This document shows positions 8,206-15,598 of a stretch of 38,918 bases of DNA, piece after piece. The stretch lies in the NCBI GenBank assembly GCA_024680055.1, contig JAILCP010000099.1, positions 1-38,918 on the forward strand. The letters are read 5' to 3'. Position 1 is the first letter of the stretch. Each line of letters starts with the position of its first letter. The position numbers were made by a program, and so were the translations under genes. The notes beneath the pieces are model-generated. The model searched no databases and had not been told where the DNA came from. It worked only from the letters and a program-made list of their open reading frames with translations. This stretch comes from Lachnospiraceae bacterium (GTDB lineage Bacteria > Bacillota > Clostridia > Lachnospirales > Lachnospiraceae).

Positions 8206-9029
8206 TATGCTTCACCTGCTTTCTCTAAATCTTCCATAGCAATCTTGAATTCTTCATCGTTCGGGGCTTTTCCGTGCCATCCTGCCTGGTTCTCCATGAA
8301 GGAAACGCCTTTACCTTTTGTGGTTTTGGCAACGATTGCAGTTGGCTGTCCCTTGGTTTCTTTTGCTTCTTTGAAAGCAGCACGAATCTCATCAAAGTTG
8401 TGTCCGTCGATGTTGATTACGTGGAAGTTAAATGCTTCTAATTTTTTGTCGATTGGGTATGGAGAACATACATCTTCGATGGCTCCGTCAATCTGTAAAC
8501 CGTTGTTGTCAACGATCAAAACAATATTGTCAAGCTTTCTGGCACCTGCAAACATAGCAGCTTCCCAGATCTGGCCTTCCTGGATTTCACCGTCGCCGGC
8601 CATAGCGTATACACGATAGTTTTTGTTGTCTAATTTTCCTGCAAGGGCCATTCCTACTGCAGTGGAAAATCCCTGTCCAAGGGAACCGCTGGACATATCA
8701 ACGCCAGGGATATGTTTCATATCCGGATGTCCCTGTAAAAAGGATCCCACGTGACGAAGGTTTAATAATTCGTCTTTGGAGAAAAATCCTTTCTCGGCCA
8801 AAGTGGAATAAAGTGCAGGTGCACAATGTCCTTTGGATAAAACGAAGCGATCACGGTCGTCTTTCTTTTCGTTGTCCTTTTCAACGTTCATTTCTTCAAA
8901 GTAAAGATATGTCATAATATCTGCTGCAGAAAGGGATCCGCCCGGATGTCCGGATTTGGCTGCGTGAACTGCAGTTACAATCCCTTTACGAATCTCATTT
9001 GCGGTCTGTTTCAACTCCTGATTCGTCAT
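8205..9029 (-). CDS. Transketolase, N-terminal subunit
   Basis: A 274-residue thiamine-pyrophosphate-binding half of transketolase. Motifs include the substrate/TPP region KSGHPGGSLSAADIM, LSKGHCAPALYS, and the TPP-Mg motif that begins GDGEIQEGQIWE and ends with VDNNGLQIDG. A strong GGAGG site precedes the ATG. The gene starts 22 bases after recR and is followed by its partner with a one-base overlap. It completes the non-oxidative pentose phosphate pathway, providing ribose-5-P for nucleotides; the carriage with replication/repair genes is probably an operon of convenience. Confidence 0.94.
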   Translation of the reverse strand: MTNQELKQTANEIRKGIVTAVHAAKSGHPGGSLSAADIMTYLYFEEMNVEKDNEKKDDRDRFVLSKGHCAPALYSTLAEKGFFSKDELLNLRHVGSFLQGHPDMKHIPGVDMSSGSLGQGFSTAVGMALAGKLDNKNYRVYAMAGDGEIQEGQIWEAAMFAGARKLDNIVLIVDNNGLQIDGAIEDVCSPYPIDKKLEAFNFHVINIDGHNFDEIRAAFKEAKETKGQPTAIVAKTTKGKGVSFMENQAGWHGKAPNDEEFKIAMEDLEKAGEA

Positions 9030-9051
9030 AATAGTTCCTCCTTTAGTGTGT

Positions 9052-9651
9052 CTATAGTTCTGTTCGTCCTTCCAGTGCGCGAAGCAGTGTTACTTCGTCA
9101 ATGTATTCCAGGTCTCCGCCTACAGGAACACCACTGGCAATTCGACTTACTTTTATACCTGTTGGTTTGATTAATTTGCTGATGTACATGGCTGTGGTTT
9201 CGCCTTCCAGGCTGGAATTGGTGGCAATGATGACTTCCTGCACATCCTCTCTTCCAAGCCGCTCCATCAGCTCTTTTAATTTAATTTCATTGGGACCGAT
9301 GCCAAGCATAGGGGATATGGCGCCATGTAATACATGGTACACTCCTTCGTACTTGCCGGTCTTTTCATAGGCCGTTAAATCCCTTGGGGTCTCCACCACC
9401 ATAATGGTGTGATGATCCCTGGCCTTATTTTTGCATATAGGACAAAGGTCAGCATCTGTCAGGGTAAAACATTCTTTGCAATATTTTACGTTGTGACGAG
9501 CATCCAATAAGGCATTGGCCAGCCCTTCCACCTGCTCTGTGGGCATGTTTAAAATGTGAAAGGAAAGACGCTGGGCGGTCTTTGCTCCGATTCCCGGCAG
9601 CGCAGACAATTCTTCGATTAATTTACTGATTTGGCTACTGTAGTAATCCAT
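9052..9651 (-). CDS. recR: Recombination mediator protein RecR
   Basis: A 199-residue RecR, which with RecO/RecF loads RecA on SSB-coated single-stranded DNA. It shows the N-terminal helix-hairpin-helix (LPGIGAKTAQRLSF, 18-31), the four-cysteine zinc finger (C58, C61, C70, C73), a Toprim domain beginning VVETPRDLTAYE and the C-terminal Walker B-like IASGVPVGGDLEYID. Length is normal for the family. It follows ebfC by 18 bases, the conserved dnaX-ebfC-recR order. Confidence 0.97.
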   Translation of the reverse strand: MDYYSSQISKLIEELSALPGIGAKTAQRLSFHILNMPTEQVEGLANALLDARHNVKYCKECFTLTDADLCPICKNKARDHHTIMVVETPRDLTAYEKTGKYEGVYHVLHGAISPMLGIGPNEIKLKELMERLGREDVQEVIIATNSSLEGETTAMYISKLIKPTGIKVSRIASGVPVGGDLEYIDEVTLLRALEGRTEL

Positions 9652-9669
9652 GTTTCCCTCGCCTAAAAA

Positions 9670-10017
9670 TTAAAATGGGAAGCCTCCACCTGCCGGTCCA
9701 CCGGTGATTGCGGACATGGACTGCTGGGACAACTCATCTACTTTACGTATTGCTTCATTGGTTGCAGCCATAATTAAATCCTCCAGCATTTCAATGTCAT
9801 CCGGATCCACCACTTCTTCGGAAAGAGTAATCTTGGTGATTTCTTTCTTACCGGACATGGTCACAGAAACTGCACCGCCACCTGCTGTGGTTGTGATCTC
9901 CTGCTCTTCTAACTGCTTGGCTGCTTCTTCCATTTGACGCTGCATTTTTTGCGCCTGTTTCATTAAATTATTCATGTTTCCCATTCCACCTGGGAAACCG
10001 CCGCCTCTTTTTGCCAT
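9670..10017 (-). CDS. YbaB/EbfC nucleoid-associated protein
   Basis: A 115-residue member of the YbaB/EbfC family, small dimeric DNA-binding proteins that coat the nucleoid. A Gly/Met/Asn-rich N-terminus is followed by the amphipathic MKQAQKMQRQMEEAAKQL helix, a beta core (GGGAVSVTMSGKKEITKI) and the C-terminal VDPDDIEMLEDLIMAATNEA helix. It lies nine bases after dnaX and before recR, an arrangement conserved across bacteria. Confidence 0.95.
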   Translation of the reverse strand: MAKRGGGFPGGMGNMNNLMKQAQKMQRQMEEAAKQLEEQEITTTAGGGAVSVTMSGKKEITKITLSEEVVDPDDIEMLEDLIMAATNEAIRKVDELSQQSMSAITGGPAGGGFPF

Positions 10018-10026
10018 AATAGCCTC

Positions 10027-11610
10027 CTACTCTTCATCTTCTATGGTTATTTCCATGTTAACTAGTTTTTCAAGATCTACATATGAGTCTTCGTAAGGAC
10101 GGTTGGTGTCGTTGAAGGTGACTTCTATTTCCACCTGTTTGCCGCAACGCTCACTGATTAAGTCCTTTAATATATTACAATTATCTTCGTCTTTAAAATA
10201 GGTGAAACCAATGGTATCTTCAAATACCAACTGCAATTTGTCTCCCGCAAGATTTAACTTGGCACCTTTTAAATAGGCAATGGCCAAGCCGCTTGGATAT
10301 TCGGAAACAATGGATCGGAAATTGGAAACCACTTTCTTAATATCCTCCGGGATTGCCTTTGGCAATTGGGCCCTTTTGATTGCAGGCTTAGGAGCCGATG
10401 CAATGGCTTCTTTCACCGCTTCTTCCCCTTGCTTTTCCAAAGCAGAGAGCGGGTGTCCGTTGACTAAGGTTTCTTCAATCTGATTTAAACGATCGATAAT
10501 GGAATCTGTGTTTTGTTCCATTTGAGGTCTGCAAAGTTTAATGGCCGCCACTTCCAACTGGATACGCTTTTGGTTGGAATAACGCATCTCTCCGGACAAT
10601 TCCGATAAAATTCGAATGTAACGGATGATTTTTCCGGAACTGATATTGGTTGCAATTTCTTTTAGCTCATTGACTGTGGCTGCGGACATGTCCAGAACTT
10701 CACCCATGTGATCTCCGTTCTTAATAAGAAGAAGATTTCGCATATACCAGGTAAAATCCACTACGAACTGGGACAAATCCCGTCCCTGCATCACCACGTC
10801 GGAAATTACTTCAAGGCACTTATTTACGTCTCTTGCCTCAATGGCAGAAAGTAAGTGGGTGAACACATCGTTGTCCACTGCGCCAAGTACCTCAAGCACG
10901 TTGTCTAAGGTGACCTCTTTGTCCATGTAAAATGCCATACACTGGTCCAAAAGACTTAAGGCGTCTCGCATGGATCCGTCCGCTGCCCTTGCAATATACA
11001 AAAGGGCATCATCCGTTACCGACGCTCCCTCAACGAGTAAAAGCTCCTGCATTCGATTCTTTATGGTATCAATGGTCATTCGATGAAAATCATACTGCTG
11101 ACATCTTGATAAAACCGTAATGGGAATCTTATGCTTCTCCGTGGTTGCCAATACAAAAATCACATAAGAAGGCGGCTCTTCCAATGTTTTCAACAGGGCG
11201 TTAAAAGCCGCAGTGGAAAGCATGTGCACCTCGTCTATGATAAAAACTTTATATTTTCCCTCTGTTGGAGTATAGGTGGTCTGTTCAATGATTTCGCGCA
11301 CATTGTCCACACCGTTGTTGGAGGCCGCATCCATTTCCACCACATTCATGGAAATGCCCTTGGAAATTGCCTTGCAAGTATTGCATTCTCCGCAGGGTTC
11401 CCCGTCCACCGGGTGCTCACAGTTCACCGCTTTGGCAAAAATCTTGGCCACAGTGGTTTTACCGGTTCCTCTTGTGCCACAAAAAAGATAGGCATGTCCC
11501 AGTCTATCTGCTTTCAACTGATTTTTCAGTGTCTGTACAATATGTTCCTGACCTTTAACATCGCTGTATGTGGTCGGTCGGAATTTTCGATATAATGCTT
11601 GATACGACAT
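10027..11610 (-). CDS. dnaX: DNA polymerase III subunit gamma/tau
   Basis: A 527-residue clamp-loader ATPase. It has Walker A GTRGTGKT (45-52), a four-cysteine zinc module (C64, C73, C76, C79), Walker B DEVH (126-129), sensor 1 in VLATTEKHKIP, and the arginine-finger motif LSRCQQYDF. After domain III a variable, basic-to-acidic tail (about 370-527) should contact the polymerase. The ATG has GAAGGAG seven bases before it, and a -10/-35 pair lies just upstream. I saw no clear slippery site that would make a short gamma form. First gene of the dnaX-ebfC-recR-transketolase run. Confidence 0.96.
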   Translation of the reverse strand: MSYQALYRKFRPTTYSDVKGQEHIVQTLKNQLKADRLGHAYLFCGTRGTGKTTVAKIFAKAVNCEHPVDGEPCGECNTCKAISKGISMNVVEMDAASNNGVDNVREIIEQTTYTPTEGKYKVFIIDEVHMLSTAAFNALLKTLEEPPSYVIFVLATTEKHKIPITVLSRCQQYDFHRMTIDTIKNRMQELLLVEGASVTDDALLYIARAADGSMRDALSLLDQCMAFYMDKEVTLDNVLEVLGAVDNDVFTHLLSAIEARDVNKCLEVISDVVMQGRDLSQFVVDFTWYMRNLLLIKNGDHMGEVLDMSAATVNELKEIATNISSGKIIRYIRILSELSGEMRYSNQKRIQLEVAAIKLCRPQMEQNTDSIIDRLNQIEETLVNGHPLSALEKQGEEAVKEAIASAPKPAIKRAQLPKAIPEDIKKVVSNFRSIVSEYPSGLAIAYLKGAKLNLAGDKLQLVFEDTIGFTYFKDEDNCNILKDLISERCGKQVEIEVTFNDTNRPYEDSYVDLEKLVNMEITIEDEE

Positions 11611-11640
11611 GTCTTCTCCTTCTCACCCATAGTCCATTAT

Positions 11641-11669
11641 ATTATACTCGATAACCTATGCTCAGTCTA
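11641..11669 (-). promoter_or_regulatory. Promoter for dnaX operon
   Basis: TAGACT (11664-11669, minus), 17-base spacer, TATAAT (11641-11646), about 30 bases upstream of the dnaX ATG. Confidence 0.65.
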
Positions 11670-11710
11670 GTTCTTTTACCCCGGGGAATGTATTTCTTTT
11701 CATTCATCCC

Positions 11711-11739
11711 TTGCCTAGGATGGTAAAATCCTTTATACT
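11711..11739 (+). promoter_or_regulatory. Promoter for tRNA-Ser
   Basis: TTGCCT (11711-11716), 17-base spacer, TATACT (11734-11739). Transcription should start near 11746, giving a leader of about 16 bases before the mature tRNA. Confidence 0.75.
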
Positions 11740-11761
11740 TATTCTGTTATGGCAATTTTAT

Positions 11762-11851
11762 GGAGCTGTATCGAAGTGGTCGTAACGAGGTGAACTCGAA
11801 ATTCATTTGTCGGTTAGTCCCGGCACGCGGGTTCGAATCCCGCCAGCTCCG
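11762..11851 (+). tRNA. tRNA-Ser (anticodon CGA)
   Basis: The 90-nt sequence folds as a class II tRNA. The acceptor GGAGCTG pairs with CAGCTCC, then discriminator G. The D stem is TCG/CGA, and the anticodon stem GTGAA/TTCAT encloses loop CTCGAAA with anticodon CGA, reading UCG serine codons. A long variable arm (TGTCGG with CCGGCA, one wobble) and T arm GCGGG-TTCGAAT-CCCGC complete it. The CCA end is not encoded (GCTA follows), so it must be added enzymatically. It is a single-gene unit with its own promoter and a terminator six bases downstream. Confidence 0.95.
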
Positions 11852-11857
11852 CTAAAA

Positions 11858-11889
11858 AACTCCCGCACACACGGTACGGGAGTTCTTTT
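11858..11889. terminator. Bidirectional terminator between tRNA-Ser and patatin gene
   Basis: An 8-bp stem AACTCCCG (11858-11865) with CGGGAGTT (11877-11884) is followed by CTTTTT on plus; on minus the hairpin is followed by TTTTTTAG. It serves both the tRNA (plus) and the patatin-like gene (minus). Confidence 0.85.
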
Positions 11890-12713
11890 TATTTTCTGCA
11901 ATATGCAATTGCATCTTTGATTCCCAGGTCATAAAGGGCCTGCAATTTTTTTGGATCTTTTTCGATTCTGCTGATGGATATTTCCTCAGAAGGCTGAATA
12001 ATGGTGGCCTTCCCCTGTTTTTCCAGTTCTTTCAACCGTTCCATCTGTCCGTTGTACATAATGTGACGCTCTCTGACGGTGCGCTCAAATTCCGGGTACT
12101 TCTTTTTGTAGTACAGTTTGGTTAAAAACGGTGGCATGGCCTTTTTCACATAGCCTGCGGCCTTGGTCAACACCACCACCACGTGGTCATAACCCTTTTG
12201 CAACATGTACTCATAAGGAATACTGTCTGTGATGGCTCCGTCAAGATAAAGGTTTCCATCCAGTTTTACCGGTTTTGACACAAAGGGCATAGAGCCCGAT
12301 GCCCTCAAGGTTTCCATGCGGTCAAATACGCTGTCGATTAATTTGTACTCCGGCTTTCCTGTTTTCATATTGGTAATTACCGCATAAAAAGGAACCTTTG
12401 ACCTTTGATATGCCTCGTCATCAAAGGGATCCAATTCCCTTGGCACCTTTACATAGGCATAATCGGTATCCACAATGTTACCGGTGCGCAGCAACGGCTT
12501 GATGCCCATGTAATTGCTGTCTTTATTGTATTTTTTGTTGTATCGAATCACTCTTCCCTTTTGTTTTGATAAAAAGTTTACGCCAAAAAGAGCTCCGGCG
12601 GATACGCCGATGACGCCGTCAAAGGTTCTGCCCTCTTCCAGAAATACGTCCAAAACTCCTGCGGTATACATGCCCCGCATAGCGCCTCCCTCTAACACTA
12701 ATGCTGTTTTCAT
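11889..12713 (-). CDS. Patatin-like phospholipase (RssA/YjjU type)
   Basis: A 274-residue patatin-fold serine hydrolase. The oxyanion-hole motif GGAMRG (9-14), the nucleophile elbow GVSAG (36-40, Ser38) and the DGA motif (158-160, Asp158) give a complete Ser-Asp dyad. The family hydrolyses phospholipid or other acyl esters; the in vivo substrate is unknown. No signal peptide is visible, so it is probably cytoplasmic. The ATG comes one base after the nfo stop (TAAGATG), so the two genes are translationally coupled even though the functions are not obviously linked. Confidence 0.92.
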   Translation of the reverse strand: MKTALVLEGGAMRGMYTAGVLDVFLEEGRTFDGVIGVSAGALFGVNFLSKQKGRVIRYNKKYNKDSNYMGIKPLLRTGNIVDTDYAYVKVPRELDPFDDEAYQRSKVPFYAVITNMKTGKPEYKLIDSVFDRMETLRASGSMPFVSKPVKLDGNLYLDGAITDSIPYEYMLQKGYDHVVVVLTKAAGYVKKAMPPFLTKLYYKKKYPEFERTVRERHIMYNGQMERLKELEKQGKATIIQPSEEISISRIEKDPKKLQALYDLGIKDAIAYCRK

Positions 12714-12714
12714 C

Positions 12715-13554
12715 TTACTCTTCCTTTTTCATCCATTGTTTTACCATGGCAATTTCATCTTTATAACCGGCATCATCATTTGGGGTTTCCAGGATAAAAG
12801 GTCTTCCCTGAAGCATAGGATGTTGTACCACCCTCATCAGCGCCTCTTTTCCAATGCAGCCAAGCCCCAGCTTCTCGTGTCTGTCTTTGGCTGCTCCCAT
12901 AGGATTTTTGCTGTCGTTAAGATGAAGTGCCTTCAATCGATCAATCCCTATAATTCTATCAAACTCCTCCAGGACCTTGTCAAGACTTGTTACAATATCG
13001 TATCCTGCCTCCCACACATGGCAGGTATCCAGGCATACCCCCAATTTTTCCTTGCAGGTGACCCCATCCATAATTCCTTTTAGCTCAGTGAAATTGCGTC
13101 CCACTTCACTGCCCTTTCCCGCCATGGTTTCCAGTAACACTGTGGTGGTCATTTCCGGATACAGCACCTGATTCAGGGCATCCACAATCATATCCCTTCC
13201 GGCTTCGTACCCCTGCTTTAAATGACTTCCCGGATGAAAGTTGAAAAACTGTCCCGGTAAAAGCTCCATTTTCTCAAGATCTTCTTTTAACATTTGAAGG
13301 CCAAATTCTCTTACGTCCTCTTTGGCCGAGCAAAGATTCATGGTGTATGGGGCGTGGGCCACCAGTGGACCGAATTTCTTTTCTTCCAAAAATTTCTGTA
13401 GCTTCTTCACATCTTCTGTGTCCACAGCAGTGCTTTTACCGCCTCTTGGATTTCTGGTAAAAAAAGCAAAGGTGGTTCCACCCAGCTTTTCCTCCATAAG
13501 TCCCATGGCTTCATAACCTTTACTTATGGACACGTGGTTTCCTATATAAATCAT
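12715..13554 (-). CDS. nfo: Deoxyribonuclease IV (endonuclease IV)
   Basis: A 279-residue AP endonuclease of the TIM-barrel Nfo family, cutting 5' to abasic sites in base excision repair. Zinc ligand motifs are visible in order: GNHVSISKG, HAPYTMNL, NFHPGSH, LLETMAGKG, GVCLDTCHVWEAGYD, HLNDSKNPMGAAKDRHEKLGLG and the final LETPND. Length is standard. The AGGAAGGA ribosome site is well placed. It follows the terminator of the Na/Pi cotransporter gene and is coupled to the patatin gene. Confidence 0.97.
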   Translation of the reverse strand: MIYIGNHVSISKGYEAMGLMEEKLGGTTFAFFTRNPRGGKSTAVDTEDVKKLQKFLEEKKFGPLVAHAPYTMNLCSAKEDVREFGLQMLKEDLEKMELLPGQFFNFHPGSHLKQGYEAGRDMIVDALNQVLYPEMTTTVLLETMAGKGSEVGRNFTELKGIMDGVTCKEKLGVCLDTCHVWEAGYDIVTSLDKVLEEFDRIIGIDRLKALHLNDSKNPMGAAKDRHEKLGLGCIGKEALMRVVQHPMLQGRPFILETPNDDAGYKDEIAMVKQWMKKEE

Positions 13555-13570
13555 GGTTATTCCTTCCTAT

Positions 13571-13609
13571 AATACAAAACAGCAATCGGCGAAGGCCAAC
13601 TGCTGTTTT
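13571..13609 (-). terminator. Terminator after Na/Pi cotransporter gene
   Basis: A 14-bp stem with mismatches (13576-13589 with 13596-13609), six-base loop. The T-rich arm is followed by GTATTAT on the minus strand, so it is of moderate strength. Confidence 0.75.
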
Positions 13610-13623
13610 TACTTTATACATTC

Positions 13624-15411
13624 TTACGAAATACCGCTTGGTATCTTGTATTCGTTAATATCAAACTTGGCTTCATAGGCCAGATACAAGCGCTTGTACT
13701 CTTCCGCATTGAGTTGTTTGTAATTCTGCAGGTAATTGTGTGTGCTGAAGTCCGAGCCTTCTGTCTCAAGCATGGCCACCGCAATGTTGGAACAGTGCGC
13801 CGCAATTCTTTCATAATCCGTTAAAAGGTTATTGAAGGCAAAACTCTGTTTCATATCACACACGCCGGTACGAAGTCGATCGATATGTCTTGACTTCAAC
13901 TCGTTACACATGTCATGAATCAATTTACGAAGTGGCTCCACTCGCATAGCCGCTTCCATGTCATCCTCGCAAAATGCGTCAATGGTCATATTTAAAATTT
14001 CAAAGACCGCTTCCTTCAGCTGATTCATTTCAAACTGCGCCTCATCGGAAAAGGCCAGTTTCTTTTCCTTTAATTCCAGGGCCGCAGACGAAATATTCAC
14101 TGCGTGGTCTCCAAGTCGCTCAAAATCTCCAATGGTATGTAAAAATACACCGGTGAGCTTACTTTGCTGCGGATTCATTTCTCTACTGGTCATCTTCATC
14201 AAATAGGTACCAAGCTTATCTTCGTACTTATCCACCAAAGACTCTTTTTCGTTTACTTTATTTAACTTCTCATCGCTGAATTCATCCAATAAGGAGATGG
14301 CTCTGAAAATATTCTTTCTGGCTGTCTTGGCCATACCGTTAATAGCGGTGTGACACTGGGTGATTGCCAAATCCGGGTAAGCAAGGAATCGTTCCTCGAG
14401 AAGATCGAAGTCTGCCTGCTCCTGGATTTCTTCTTCTGTATCCTTCACCAGTTTAAATACCAACTTCTCGATGAATTTAATAAACGGAAACAGGATTAAC
14501 ACTGTGGCAGTTCGGAATACTGTGTTTAAAATGGCCACCGCAATAGGCGACATGGTCATATCCATAAAACTGAAATGTACCACCGCATTTACAGAATAAA
14601 ATGCAATGGACCAGAATATCATTCCAAATAAGTCGTTTAACAGATAAATCAACGCTGTTCTCTTACCGTTCTTATTGGTTCCAACCGCGGATAAAAGTAC
14701 CGGGCATGCAGCACCGACACCAATACCCAAGGTAATTGGAAATGCCGTTGCAAAATTAATGGCTCCGGTTACGGATAAGGCCTGCAAAATACCTACAGAG
14801 GCAGATGCACTTTGAATAATGGCGGTGAATACAATACCTACCAAAATACCCATGGCCGGATTGGAAAACATAGTCAATAAACGTATGAAATGCGGATTCT
14901 CCTTCAGCGGTGAAACCGCTCCACTCATGCTCTGCATTCCTGTCATCAGGATGGCAAAACCAAGCATAATATCTCCGGTATTTTTATAGACGGTTTTCTT
15001 GGCTCCCATCTTAAAAATAATACCGATGATGGCCACAATGGCGGAAATGGTTGCAGTGGATAAAATCTGGGCAACTCCCTCCGATCCGTCAATGTAAGAC
15101 AAACATAACACCCAGCCGGTAATACTGGTACCAATGTTGGCTCCCATAATAATACCGATGGCCTGGGCCACTTTCATCATTCCGGAGTTAACAAAACCAA
15201 CCACCATAACCGTGGTTGCTGATGAAGACTGAATAATTGATGTAACAGCCGCCCCTAAAAGCACGCCTTTTAACGGAGAACTGGTCAATTTATACAGAAT
15301 AAGTTCCAATTTCGCCCCGGCGGCTTTCTTTAAACCGTCGCCCATCAGTGACATACCAAAAAGGAACAATGCCACACCGGATAAAAGCGATAATACTGAT
15401 GTTATTCCCAT
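13624..15411 (-). CDS. Na+/phosphate cotransporter family protein with PhoU-like domain
   Basis: A 595-residue membrane protein. The N-terminal half (about 1-320) carries eight or more hydrophobic segments and two inverted Na/Pi-cotransporter repeats, each with the QSSSATT/QSASASV signature (TSIIQSSSATTVMVVGF and TAIIQSASASVGILQALS). The C-terminal half (about 340-560) is a soluble, helical PhoU-like domain with the duplicated pattern DFERLGDHAVNIS and DYERIAAHCSNIA. It imports inorganic phosphate with sodium, or exports it, as in YjbB-like proteins. The ribosome site (AAAGAG) is weak. It is divergently transcribed from the sensor kinase, and their promoters overlap, which suggests joint regulation. 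Confidence 0.93.
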   Translation of the reverse strand: MGITSVLSLLSGVALFLFGMSLMGDGLKKAAGAKLELILYKLTSSPLKGVLLGAAVTSIIQSSSATTVMVVGFVNSGMMKVAQAIGIIMGANIGTSITGWVLCLSYIDGSEGVAQILSTATISAIVAIIGIIFKMGAKKTVYKNTGDIMLGFAILMTGMQSMSGAVSPLKENPHFIRLLTMFSNPAMGILVGIVFTAIIQSASASVGILQALSVTGAINFATAFPITLGIGVGAACPVLLSAVGTNKNGKRTALIYLLNDLFGMIFWSIAFYSVNAVVHFSFMDMTMSPIAVAILNTVFRTATVLILFPFIKFIEKLVFKLVKDTEEEIQEQADFDLLEERFLAYPDLAITQCHTAINGMAKTARKNIFRAISLLDEFSDEKLNKVNEKESLVDKYEDKLGTYLMKMTSREMNPQQSKLTGVFLHTIGDFERLGDHAVNISSAALELKEKKLAFSDEAQFEMNQLKEAVFEILNMTIDAFCEDDMEAAMRVEPLRKLIHDMCNELKSRHIDRLRTGVCDMKQSFAFNNLLTDYERIAAHCSNIAVAMLETEGSDFSTHNYLQNYKQLNAEEYKRLYLAYEAKFDINEYKIPSGIS

Positions 15412-15511
15412 ATGCTCTTTACACTCTTTCTACTGATAATTCATATTCTCGGCACTTTTTTGTGCCATACTTACTATATTATTTTTTGGTGACCCTACTT
15501 TCACCATTAGC

Positions 15512-15540
15512 ATTATATAATGATTGTCATATTGACACAA
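15512..15540 (-). promoter_or_regulatory. Promoter for Na/Pi cotransporter gene
   Basis: TTGTGT (15535-15540, minus), 17-base spacer, TATAAT (15512-15517). It overlaps the kinase promoter on the other strand. Confidence 0.65.
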
Positions 15541-15560
15541 GAAAAAAAATGATTTTTAAT
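15532..15560 (+). promoter_or_regulatory. Promoter for hybrid sensor kinase gene
   Basis: TTGACA (15532-15537), 17-base spacer, TTTAAT (15555-15560). Its -35 lies over the -35 of the divergent Na/Pi promoter, so RNA polymerase probably cannot occupy both at once. Confidence 0.7.
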
Positions 15561-15598
15561 GAAGATAGGTGATTTTACCTATACTTAGGAGGTTCAAA

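Noticed and set aside
10027-11610. Programmed frameshift giving a short gamma form of dnaX
   Set aside because: No convincing A/AAAAAAG-type slippery stretch with downstream stem was seen.
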